64,000 bases of DNA from Jiangella gansuensis DSM 44835 (GTDB taxonomy: Bacteria > Actinomycetota > Actinomycetes > Jiangellales > Jiangellaceae). The notes below the pieces were generated by a model, which saw only the letters and a list, made by a program, of their open reading frames with translations, was not told where the DNA came from and did not search any database. The DNA lies in contig NZ_KI911782.1 of the NCBI RefSeq assembly GCF_000515395.1, positions 4,804,070-4,868,069 on the forward strand, written 5' to 3'. This document shows positions 55,525 to 64,000 of the stretch, piece by piece (the first letter of the stretch is position 1; each line of letters opens with the position of its first letter). The position numbers were made by a program, and so were the translations under genes.

Positions 55525-56253
55525 TCAGCCGTCGACGACGATGCCGAGTTGGCCGAGGATGGCCGCGGCCTGGGTCGGGCTGATGGTCGCACCGGACAGC
55601 AGGTGGGCGTCCTGCCAGGAGAAGTCGCCGAGGTCGGCGCCACGCAGGTCGGCCCCGTCCAGCTCGGCCGCCCGCAGCAGGGCACCGCGCAGCCGCGACT
55701 CGGTCCACACGGTGTCGCGGAGATCGGCCCCGGACAGCACGGCGTCGTCGAGCCGCAGGCCGTCGAGTTCCTGGCCACGCAGGCTGATGCCGTGCAGCCC
55801 GGCCAGCATGAGGTTGCAGCGGCGGAACGTGCAGCCCAGCCCGCGGGACTCGTCGAACCGGGCCCCGACCAGGCGGCAGCCGGTGAACGCGGCGCCGGCG
55901 ATCATGGTGCCGCGCCAGGCCGTGTTGGCGAGATCGACACCGTCGAAGGTGGCGTCGGAGACGTCGCCGTAGGAGAAGTCGGCGCGGGCGGCCGACCCGC
56001 CGGTGAACGTGGCGCCGTCGAGGACCGCCCGGCGCAGGTTGGCACCGTCGAGCGTGCACGCCTCGAACGTCGCACTCAGCAGCGTGGCGTTGGACAGGTC
56101 TGCCTCGGCGAGGTCGCAGCGGCGGAACACCCGTGGCTGCGGTGCCGGTTCCGCCAGCAGCTCGGACAGGTCCTGCCCGGCCAGATCGGCGTCGAGCAGT
56201 TCGCCACCGGCGGCCAGCCGCTCGGCCACGGCAGCGCCGACGGCGTCGCTCAT
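55525..56253 (-). CDS. Pentapeptide-repeat protein
   Basis: 242 residues from ATG 56253. From about residue 45 the sequence follows the A(D/N)LxX five-residue rhythm (CDLAEADLSNATLLSATFEA ... GADLRDTVW, GADLRGADLGDF), predicting a right-handed quadrilateral beta-helix. The C-terminus SPTQAAAILGQLGIVVDG is a short helical cap. Such proteins can mimic DNA or act as scaffolds. It overlaps tsaE by ATGA, so it is translated with it. It is not part of the usual t6A set; function unknown. Confidence 0.88.
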   Translation of the reverse strand: MSDAVGAAVAERLAAGGELLDADLAGQDLSELLAEPAPQPRVFRRCDLAEADLSNATLLSATFEACTLDGANLRRAVLDGATFTGGSAARADFSYGDVSDATFDGVDLANTAWRGTMIAGAAFTGCRLVGARFDESRGLGCTFRRCNLMLAGLHGISLRGQELDGLRLDDAVLSGADLRDTVWTESRLRGALLRAAELDGADLRGADLGDFSWQDAHLLSGATISPTQAAAILGQLGIVVDG

Positions 56254-56729
56254 GCCGCCACCGCCACGGTGAGCTCCTGCTCGTCCCACCGGTCGCCGAC
56301 GGCGGTCACCCGCACGTGCCGCACCTCGCCCTCGTCGGCGGCGTGTGAGCGATCGATGTGGATCTCCAGGCGGTCACCGGCCAGACCTTCGGCCACGCCT
56401 TCGCCCCACTCGACCAGCGTGACGGCCTCGTCGAGGGTGGCCTCGAGGTCGATGTCCTCCAGCTCGTCCCAGCCACCCAGCCGGTAGGCGTCGACGTGCA
56501 CCAACGGCGGCCCGTCGACCAGCGACGGGTGCACCCGGGCGATGACGAACGTCGGCGACGTGACCGGGCCGCGAACCCCCAACCCGGCGCCGACCCCCTG
56601 GGCCAGCGTCGTCTTTCCGGCGCCGAGATCACCGCCGAGCAGCACGAGATCACCGGCGCGCAGCACAGCGGCCAGCCGCTCGCCCAACGCCGTCATGGTG
56701 TCCGCGTCGGGTACGTCGAGGTGGATCAC
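56250..56729 (-). CDS. tsaE: tRNA threonylcarbamoyladenosine synthesis ATPase TsaE
   Basis: 159 residues from GTG 56729. P-loop GGDLGAGKTTLAQGVGAGLG, then SPTFVIARVH, HVDAYRLGGWDELEDIDLE and VTLVEWGEG are diagnostic. It is the ATPase that resets the TsaBD complex. GTGA overlap with the alpha/beta hydrolase upstream and ATGA overlap with the pentapeptide gene downstream. Confidence 0.95.
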   Translation of the reverse strand: MIHLDVPDADTMTALGERLAAVLRAGDLVLLGGDLGAGKTTLAQGVGAGLGVRGPVTSPTFVIARVHPSLVDGPPLVHVDAYRLGGWDELEDIDLEATLDEAVTLVEWGEGVAEGLAGDRLEIHIDRSHAADEGEVRHVRVTAVGDRWDEQELTVAVAA

Positions 56730-57883
56730 CGGTTTCCCTTCCCACGTTTCGGCCGCTTGGCGGCGGGTGCCGGCCGCTTGACCGCAGCGACCCTGGTGCT
56801 GGTGCGGCGTGGCGCCCCCGCGCCGCGGCGGACCCGGGCGACGAGGTCGCGCAGGCCCTGGGTGACGAGTTCGTGCCGTTCCAGCACGACCATGTGCCCG
56901 GCATCAGTGGCCTCGATGTACTCGACGTCGGTGAGCGACTCGGCGAGCTCGCGGCCGTGCCGCACCGGAGTCATCTGGTCGTGTTCGGCAGCCACCACGA
57001 GAGTCGGGACCTTCGACAACGCCGGCAGGGCACCGGCGGCGCCGAGCTCACCGAAGAGCGGGAAGAACGTCGCGACGACGTCGAACGGCACGGCCGCGTT
57101 CATCATGGCGGTGAACTCGACCAGCCGCGGCGAGCCGCCCTCGGCGAACGCGTACCTGCGGGTGAGCACGTAGGCGAGGTCGCTGCCCATGCGCCGGCCG
57201 TGGTCGACGAGGTGGGGACGGCGCGCCAGCACCGTGACCGCGCCGGGAGCGGCCCGCCCGGCCAGCTTGCCGAGGTATCCGGGCAGGCCCAGACCCGACA
57301 CGTCGAGCTTCTGGCCGCTGGTGGCGATGAGCGCGACACCGACGACGCGGTCGCCGAACAGTTCCGGCCGGGCCTCGGCCAGCGCCTGCAGCGTCATGCC
57401 GCCCATGGAGTGACCGACCAGGATCACCGGCCCGTCCGGCGCGACGGCGTCGATCACCTGCCCGAGGTCGGTGCCCAGCCGCTGGAACGACAACTCGGAG
57501 TCCTCCGGCAACGGGCCGGAGCGGCCGTGCCCACGTTGGTCCCAGAACACCAGCCGGGCGCTGCCGCGCAGGTCGCGACGCTGGAAATGCCAGGCGTCCT
57601 GAGTCAGGGCGAACCCGTGGCAGAACACCAGCGTGAGGCCGTCACCGGCCTCGCCGGCAGCGTCCACCTCGACGTACAGGGCGACGCCGTCGTCGGTGGC
57701 GACGACCCGCGGCTCACCGCGCAGCGTGCCGAACGGCTCCGCCGCATGCGGGTCGTCCTTCTTCAGCGACCGGCCCATGACGTAACGCTCGGCGGCGAAG
57801 CCGACGGCCGCACCCGTGGTGGCCACGCCCAGCCAGGTGCCGATGAGGCCGGCCGCCCGGCCGGCGGCGACGAGCCTGCTCAC
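56726..57883 (-). CDS. Alpha/beta hydrolase with N-terminal membrane anchor
   Basis: 385 residues from GTG 57883. An N-terminal hydrophobic segment (about 8-28) could anchor it. The hydrolase fold has VFCHGFALTQDAW (oxyanion), FWDQRGHGRSG, nucleophile elbow GHSMGG, AAEHDQMTPV (acid) and TDAGHMVVLE (His). The tail is Lys/Arg/Pro-rich. This gene is commonly found between alr and tsaE in actinobacteria; its substrate is unknown. GTGA overlaps at both ends. Confidence 0.9.
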   Translation of the reverse strand: MSRLVAAGRAAGLIGTWLGVATTGAAVGFAAERYVMGRSLKKDDPHAAEPFGTLRGEPRVVATDDGVALYVEVDAAGEAGDGLTLVFCHGFALTQDAWHFQRRDLRGSARLVFWDQRGHGRSGPLPEDSELSFQRLGTDLGQVIDAVAPDGPVILVGHSMGGMTLQALAEARPELFGDRVVGVALIATSGQKLDVSGLGLPGYLGKLAGRAAPGAVTVLARRPHLVDHGRRMGSDLAYVLTRRYAFAEGGSPRLVEFTAMMNAAVPFDVVATFFPLFGELGAAGALPALSKVPTLVVAAEHDQMTPVRHGRELAESLTDVEYIEATDAGHMVVLERHELVTQGLRDLVARVRRGAGAPRRTSTRVAAVKRPAPAAKRPKRGKGNR

Positions 57884-59151
57884 CGGGGCTCCGCGAGGTC
57901 GGCGCCGACGTACACGCGCGGCAGCCGCGGCGCGAACCGGGTGACGATCTCGTACGAGATGGTGCCGCAGGCCCCGGCCCAGTGCTGTGCCGACGGCTCC
58001 CCTGCCGCCGGGTCGCCGAAGAGCACGACCTCGTCACCGGCGCGGGCATCGTCGTCACGCAGGTCGACCACGAACTGGTCCATGCACACCCGGCCGGCCA
58101 CCCGCCGGGTCACCCCGGACACCAGCACTGGAGCACCCACGCCGGCCGAGCCGCCGGAACCGTGCCTCGGCACTCCGTCGGCATAGCCGAGCGGCACCAG
58201 CGCCAGGGTGGACTCACGATCGGTGCGGTACAGGTGGCCGTACGAGACGCCCTGACCGGCCGGGACGCGCTTGACCAACGCCAGCCGGGCCCGCACCGAC
58301 ATCGCCGGGCGCAACCCCACGTCGGCAGGAGTGACCGCCTGGGGCACCGGTGACAGGCCATAGGCGGCCAGGCCGACCCGGACCAGGTCGAAGTGCGCGT
58401 CCGGCATGGTCAGAGCGGCCGCGGAGTTGGCCAGGTGCAGCACCTCCGGCCGGGCACCCTGCCGACGCGCCAGCCCCACCGCCTCGTGGAAGGCCGCGCT
58501 CTGGCTTGCGTTGGCCGGGTGCCCGGGCTCGTCGGCGCAGGCCAGGTGCGACCACAGGCCGACAACCTCCACCAACCCTTCGGCCTGGGCTTTCAGCGCC
58601 GTCTCGACCAGTTCGGGCCAGGCAGTCACCGGAGCACCGGAGCGGCCCAGCCCGGAGTCGAGCTTCAGATGCAGCCGGGCCGTGCGGCCGGTCTCGCGCG
58701 CCGCCGCGGCGATCTCGGTGACCGCCCACGGCGCCGACGCGGAGACGTCGACGTCGGCCGCCAACGCGTCGGCCCACCGCTCGCCCGGTGCCGACAGCCA
58801 CGCCATCAGCCGGCCGGTGACCCCGGCCGCCCGCAGCGCCAGCGCCTCCGCCAGCACCGCGGTGCCCAGCCAGGTGGCCCCGCCGGCCTGGGCGGCCCTG
58901 GCCGCGGGCACCAGGCCGTGCCCGTACGCGTCGGCCTTCACGACCGTCATGACCGCGGCCGGGCCGACCCGCGCGGACAGCTCCGCCACGTTGTCGCGGA
59001 TGGCGGCGAGGTCGACCCGCACCTGAGCGTGCGGCACCGGACCCCGGCCGTACTCGTCGGTCACCACGGCCTCGATTCTGTCAGCCGGCGCCGACAACGG
59101 CCCGCCCAGCCCTGATGGCGAGCCGGCCGGAGTTCGTGCCGCCAGCGACAT
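57880..59151 (-). CDS. alr: Alanine racemase
   Basis: 423 residues. VRVDLAAIRDNVAELSARV leads to VVKADAYGHGLVPAARAA with the PLP-binding Lys. Later come LHLKLDSGLGRSG, SYGHLYRTDRES with the second catalytic Tyr, GYADGVPR and RRVAGRVCMDQFVVDL. It makes D-alanine for peptidoglycan. The first ~35 residues before HAQVRVD are longer than usual, so GTG 59061 (VTDEYGRG) is a possible alternative start. It lies 16 bases downstream of nnr. Confidence 0.95.
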   Translation of the reverse strand: MSLAARTPAGSPSGLGGPLSAPADRIEAVVTDEYGRGPVPHAQVRVDLAAIRDNVAELSARVGPAAVMTVVKADAYGHGLVPAARAAQAGGATWLGTAVLAEALALRAAGVTGRLMAWLSAPGERWADALAADVDVSASAPWAVTEIAAAARETGRTARLHLKLDSGLGRSGAPVTAWPELVETALKAQAEGLVEVVGLWSHLACADEPGHPANASQSAAFHEAVGLARRQGARPEVLHLANSAAALTMPDAHFDLVRVGLAAYGLSPVPQAVTPADVGLRPAMSVRARLALVKRVPAGQGVSYGHLYRTDRESTLALVPLGYADGVPRHGSGGSAGVGAPVLVSGVTRRVAGRVCMDQFVVDLRDDDARAGDEVVLFGDPAAGEPSAQHWAGACGTISYEIVTRFAPRLPRVYVGADLAEPR

Positions 59152-59167
59152 CCGTCAACGACGCCCG

Positions 59168-60604
59168 TCAACGACGCAGGTCCCGGAGTACCGCGGGCAG
59201 CTGCTCCAGGACGTCGCCGGCGCTCGGGTACCCGCTGACCTCGGCGGCGCGCCGGCCGGCCAGGCCGTGCACGTAAGCGGCGGTGCTGCCGGCGTCGAGT
59301 GGGTCCGACCCGGCGGCCAGTAACGATCCGGCCAGCCCCGCCAGCACGTCACCGGTGCCGGCGGCCGCCAGCGCGGCAGTGCCCGTGGGGTTGGCGCGCA
59401 CCCGCCCGTCCGGCGCCACCACGAGCGTCGTCGCGCCCTTGAGCAGGACGGTGGCGTTCCAGCGGTGCGCCGCCTCGCGGGCGTGGTGGAGCCGGCGGGC
59501 CTCCACGACGGCGCGGTCGACCCCGAGCAGGCGGGCCAGCTCTCCGGCATGCGGGGTCAGCAGCGCCGGGCCGGCGAAGCGGTCCGGCAACCACCGCAAC
59601 CCGTCGGCGTCCACCAGCACCGGCAGTCCGGAGTCGAGGGCAGCGGCGACCTCCTCGCCGCGCCCCTCCCCCAGCCCGGAACCGACCGTCCATGCCTGCA
59701 CCCGGCCGGTCTCGGCGACCGAAGGGCCGGCGATGGTCTCCGGCCAGCGCGCCCGCACGGCGGTGGCGACGGCGTCCGGCCCGGCGTAGCGGACCATGCC
59801 GGCACCACCACGCAGCGCGCCGCCGACGGCCAGCAGCGCCGCACCCGGGTACCGATCGGAACCGGCCAGCACGCCGACGACGCCGCGCGAGTACTTGTCC
59901 GACGCTCTGCCGGGGTCGGGCAGCAGCGCCGCGACGTCCACGTCCTCGAGCACGGTCGCCCGCGCCTCCGGCAGGTATGGCGTCAGCCCGATGTCCACGG
60001 CGTGCACCGCACCGGCAGCGGCCGCCGCCGGGTCGACCACCAGCGCCGTCTTCCCGGTGCCGAAGGTCACGGTGACGTCGGCGACCACATGGGCGCCGGG
60101 TGTCTCGCCGGTGTCCGGGTCGACGCCGCTGGGAAGGTCGACCGCGACGACCAGCCCGGCCTCCTCCCGGGCCCTGGAGGCGAGGTCGGCGGCCAGCGGG
60201 TCCAGCCCGCCCCGTCCGCCGATGCCGAGGATGCCGTCGAGCACCAGGTCGGCGCCGGCCAGCGCGGCCCGGACGCCGTCACCGTCGGTGGCGTCGACCA
60301 CCCGGCCGCCGGCGGACCGGAACGCCTCGAGGCCCTCGGCATGGACGCGATCGGGCCGCAGCAGGACCGCGTGCACCTGAGCGCCGCGACGGGCCAGCCG
60401 CGCACCGGCCCACAGCGCGTCGCCGCCGTTGTTGCCGCCACCGGCGAGCACGGCGACGCGAGCGCCGTACGGCCCGCCGAGCATCCGCGCGCAGGCAGCG
60501 ACCAGGCCGGCGACGGCACGCTGCATCAACTCGCCCGCGGGCAGCGTGGCCAGCAGGGCGTCCTCGGCGGCACGGATCTCCTCGACGGTGTGGACGGCCC
60601 TCAC
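59168..60604 (-). CDS. nnr: Bifunctional NAD(P)H-hydrate epimerase / ADP-dependent dehydratase
   Basis: 478 residues. The N-terminal epimerase (YjeF_N, 1-215) has [20 protein letters not shown] and [16 protein letters not shown]. The C-terminal dehydratase (YjeF_C) has [49 protein letters not shown] and [17 protein letters not shown]. It repairs hydrated NADH/NADPH. It overlaps acpS by GTGA and is 16 bases from alr, the usual actinobacterial order. Confidence 0.95.
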   Translation of the reverse strand: MRAVHTVEEIRAAEDALLATLPAGELMQRAVAGLVAACARMLGGPYGARVAVLAGGGNNGGDALWAGARLARRGAQVHAVLLRPDRVHAEGLEAFRSAGGRVVDATDGDGVRAALAGADLVLDGILGIGGRGGLDPLAADLASRAREEAGLVVAVDLPSGVDPDTGETPGAHVVADVTVTFGTGKTALVVDPAAAAAGAVHAVDIGLTPYLPEARATVLEDVDVAALLPDPGRASDKYSRGVVGVLAGSDRYPGAALLAVGGALRGGAGMVRYAGPDAVATAVRARWPETIAGPSVAETGRVQAWTVGSGLGEGRGEEVAAALDSGLPVLVDADGLRWLPDRFAGPALLTPHAGELARLLGVDRAVVEARRLHHAREAAHRWNATVLLKGATTLVVAPDGRVRANPTGTAALAAAGTGDVLAGLAGSLLAAGSDPLDAGSTAAYVHGLAGRRAAEVSGYPSAGDVLEQLPAVLRDLRR

Positions 60605-60969
60605 GCCGGCCCTCCTTCCAGCACGACCATGGCCGACGCGACGCCGGCGTCGTGCGACAGCGACAGGTGCACCGTCCGCACCCCCAGCGCGTCGCAGCGC
60701 GCACGCACCGAGCCGCGCACCTCGAACCAGGGGCGGCCGTCGTCGTCGCTGACTACCTCGGCGTCCTGCCAGAGCAGACCGGACGGCGCGCCGAGCGCCT
60801 TGGCGAGCGCCTCCTTCGCGGCGAACCGGGCCGCCTGCGACGCTATGGAGCGGGCCTGCTCACCGGCGGTGAAGACCCGCCGCGCGAACGCCGGCGTCCG
60901 CTCCAGCGTCTCGGCGAACCGCCGGACGTCGACGACGTCGATTCCCACGCCCACGATCACCCGCACCAC
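60601..60969 (-). CDS. acpS: Holo-[acyl-carrier-protein] synthase
   Basis: 122 residues from GTG 60969; nearby GTG 60966 or 60960 are equally possible. [20 protein letters not shown] carries the Mg-binding Asp and [12 protein letters not shown] the Glu-Lys pair; the C-terminal [18 protein letters not shown] is conserved. It transfers 4'-phosphopantetheine from CoA to acyl carrier proteins. coaA, needed for CoA supply, lies 2.5 kb away. Confidence 0.94.
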   Translation of the reverse strand: MVRVIVGVGIDVVDVRRFAETLERTPAFARRVFTAGEQARSIASQAARFAAKEALAKALGAPSGLLWQDAEVVSDDDGRPWFEVRGSVRARCDALGVRTVHLSLSHDAGVASAMVVLEGGPA

Positions 60970-60998
60970 ACTAGGGGGTTGCAGCGCGGAGGTTCCGC

Positions 60999-61553
60999 AT
61001 GCCGATACCGGACGACCGACCTACACTCGCGCGTATGGGCGAATTGAGTCTCGTGGGCGGAATGGCCGGCGAGCACGTCGTCCTGCGGCCGGTGGGCGCC
61101 GATGACGTCCCGGTTCTGCTGCACATCATCAGCACCCCCGAGGTCAAGCAGTGGTGGGACGCCGCCGACCTCGAGGAGGGCTGGCCGCTGTCGGACGGGT
61201 CGGCCTCCACCAGGTTCACCATCCTGGCCGGCCGCCGCATCGCCGGGCTCATCCAATACTGGGAGAACGACGACCCCCGCGACCGGCACGCCGGCATGGA
61301 GATCTTCCTCGACCCCGACCTGCACGGTCGCGGGTTGGGCCGCGACGCGATGCGCACCCTCGCCCAGCACCTGTTCGACGAGCGCGGCCACCACCGCATC
61401 GTCATCGACCCCGCCGCCACCAACGAGGTCGCCATCCGCTGCTGCGCCGCCGTCGGTTTCCGCCCGGTCGGCATGATGCACCAGCGGGAACGGCACACCA
61501 GCAGCATCCGCGACGGCCTGGTGATGGACCTGCTGTCCTCGGAGTTCGGCTGA
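60999..61553 (+). CDS. GNAT acetyltransferase, AAC(6')-like
   Basis: 184 residues from ATG 60999, supported by GGAGG six bases upstream; ATG 61035 is a weaker start. [52 protein letters not shown], acetyl-CoA loop [18 protein letters not shown] and [19 protein letters not shown] resemble aminoglycoside 6'-acetyltransferase-like proteins. Whether it confers resistance cannot be told from sequence. Convergent with glmS, one base apart. Confidence 0.88.
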   Translation: MPIPDDRPTLARMGELSLVGGMAGEHVVLRPVGADDVPVLLHIISTPEVKQWWDAADLEEGWPLSDGSASTRFTILAGRRIAGLIQYWENDDPRDRHAGMEIFLDPDLHGRGLGRDAMRTLAQHLFDERGHHRIVIDPAATNEVAIRCCAAVGFRPVGMMHQRERHTSSIRDGLVMDLLSSEFG

Positions 61554-61554
61554 C

Positions 61555-63402
<1,848 letters not shown>

Positions 63403-63473
63403 GGCGGCCAGAGTAGCCGGAGTCGGCCCCGAGTAGCGCATCGCCCGCACAAGTCGGCCAGAATGAGCCCACC

Positions 63474-64000
63474 ATGCCTGTTGTCCACGACTCCTCGCCG
63501 TTCGTCGACCTGTCCCGCGCGGACTGGGCCCGGCTGCGTGACGAGACCCCGCTGTCGCTCACGGCGGCGGAGCTGGAAGAGCTGCGCGGCCTCGGCGACT
63601 TCGTCGACCTGGACGAGGTTCGCGAGGTCTACCTGCCCCTGTCGCGACTGCTCAACCTGCGGTTGCGAGCCGCCGCCCGGCTGCACGAGGCCACCACGAC
63701 GTTCCTGGGCGGCTTCGCCGAGCGGACACCGTTCGTCATCGGCATCGCCGGATCGGTCGCCGTCGGCAAGTCGACGACGGCCCGCTTGCTGCGGCTGCTG
63801 CTGGCGCGCTGGGCCGAGCACCCGCGGGTCTCGCTGGTCACCACCGACGGGTTCCTGTTGCCGAACGCCGAGCTGTCACAGCGCGGACTGATGCAGCGCA
63901 AGGGCTTCCCGGAGTCCTACGACCGGCGCGCGCTGCTGCGTTTCGTGTCGGCGGTGAAGTCCGGCGAGCCGGTGGTGACGGCGCCGGTGTACTCGCACCT
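63474..64000 (+). CDS. coaA: Pantothenate kinase type I, 3'-partial
   Basis: 175 complete codons are visible from ATG 63474; the gene runs off the right end. [34 protein letters not shown]-loop [30 protein letters not shown] and [14 protein letters not shown] are as in bacterial CoaA. It phosphorylates pantothenate, the first and controlling step of CoA synthesis. Divergent from glmS. Confidence 0.95.
   Translation, partial: MPVVHDSSPFVDLSRADWARLRDETPLSLTAAELEELRGLGDFVDLDEVREVYLPLSRLLNLRLRAAARLHEATTTFLGGFAERTPFVIGIAGSVAVGKSTTARLLRLLLARWAEHPRVSLVTTDGFLLPNAELSQRGLMQRKGFPESYDRRALLRFVSAVKSGEPVVTAPVYSH

Noticed and set aside
63403-63473. glmS ribozyme upstream of glmS
   Set aside because: The gap to coaA is only 71 bases, too short for the known ribozyme, and none of its conserved core is visible.

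Overview
The window is very GC-rich (third codon positions almost all G/C), packed with GTG starts and 4-base stop/start overlaps. It carries actinobacterial hallmarks: guaB next to guaB3, gabD2, CIRCE-controlled groES-groEL with a His-tailed GroEL, a SARP regulator, F420-linked genes and a DUF222/HNH protein. It is best read as chromosomal DNA of a filamentous or soil-type actinomycete. Genus cannot be fixed from sequence alone. No rRNA, tRNA or CRISPR array was recognised.

Layout. 1-5.4 kb: the tail of a beta-propeller protein, a perfect hairpin terminator, and a two-subunit ABC exporter whose two ATPase domains have decayed in complementary ways. 5.35-6.54 kb: a gene-poor patch with two copies of a hairpin repeat and a decayed VapBC toxin-antitoxin pair. 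6.5-10.9 kb (minus): gabD2, guaB3, guaB. 11-19 kb: a large SARP-ATPase regulator overlapping a flavin oxidoreductase tail-to-tail, a secreted AMIN-like protein, a membrane protein with a strong promoter, a VOC/TetR divergent pair and an aminotransferase.

17.98-29.26 kb is the most striking part. A class I aminotransferase and acireductone dioxygenase (mtnD) are divergently arranged. They are followed by a nine-gene, fully overlapping plus-strand run: BMP-type nucleoside-binding lipoprotein, two-domain ABC ATPase, two permeases, mtnA-like isomerase, nucleoside hydrolase, mtnK, mtnC and mtnB. Together these could take a purine nucleoside such as 5'-methylthioadenosine from outside the cell to methionine. 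The nucleoside hydrolase would replace the usual MTA nucleosidase or phosphorylase. A second mtnK lies at 36-37 kb.

29.4-33.3 kb holds a three-gene ABC importer resembling the proposed coenzyme F420-0 uptake cassette, beside an F420-dependent oxidoreductase. 33.3-36 kb has an IS3-type transposase remnant and a DUF222/HNH gene. 37.5-40.9 kb is a divergent sialidase / sialic-acid mutarotase-like pair sharing a palindromic operator. 41-45 kb carries a lipoprotein, groEL, groES (two CIRCE sites) and a THUMP-like methyltransferase. 45-52.5 kb is a mixed metabolic stretch (Nudix, GDPD, carboxylate-amine ligase with M20 amidohydrolase, GH3 lipoprotein, P450, HAD).

52.5-64 kb is a conserved core block on the minus strand: glmS, acpS, nnr, alr, alpha/beta hydrolase, tsaE, pentapeptide protein, [plus-strand VapBC], tsaB, rimI, tsaD. 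A GNAT gene and the start of coaA lie on the plus strand. It covers cell-wall precursor supply, CoA/ACP maturation, NAD(P)HX repair and t6A tRNA modification.
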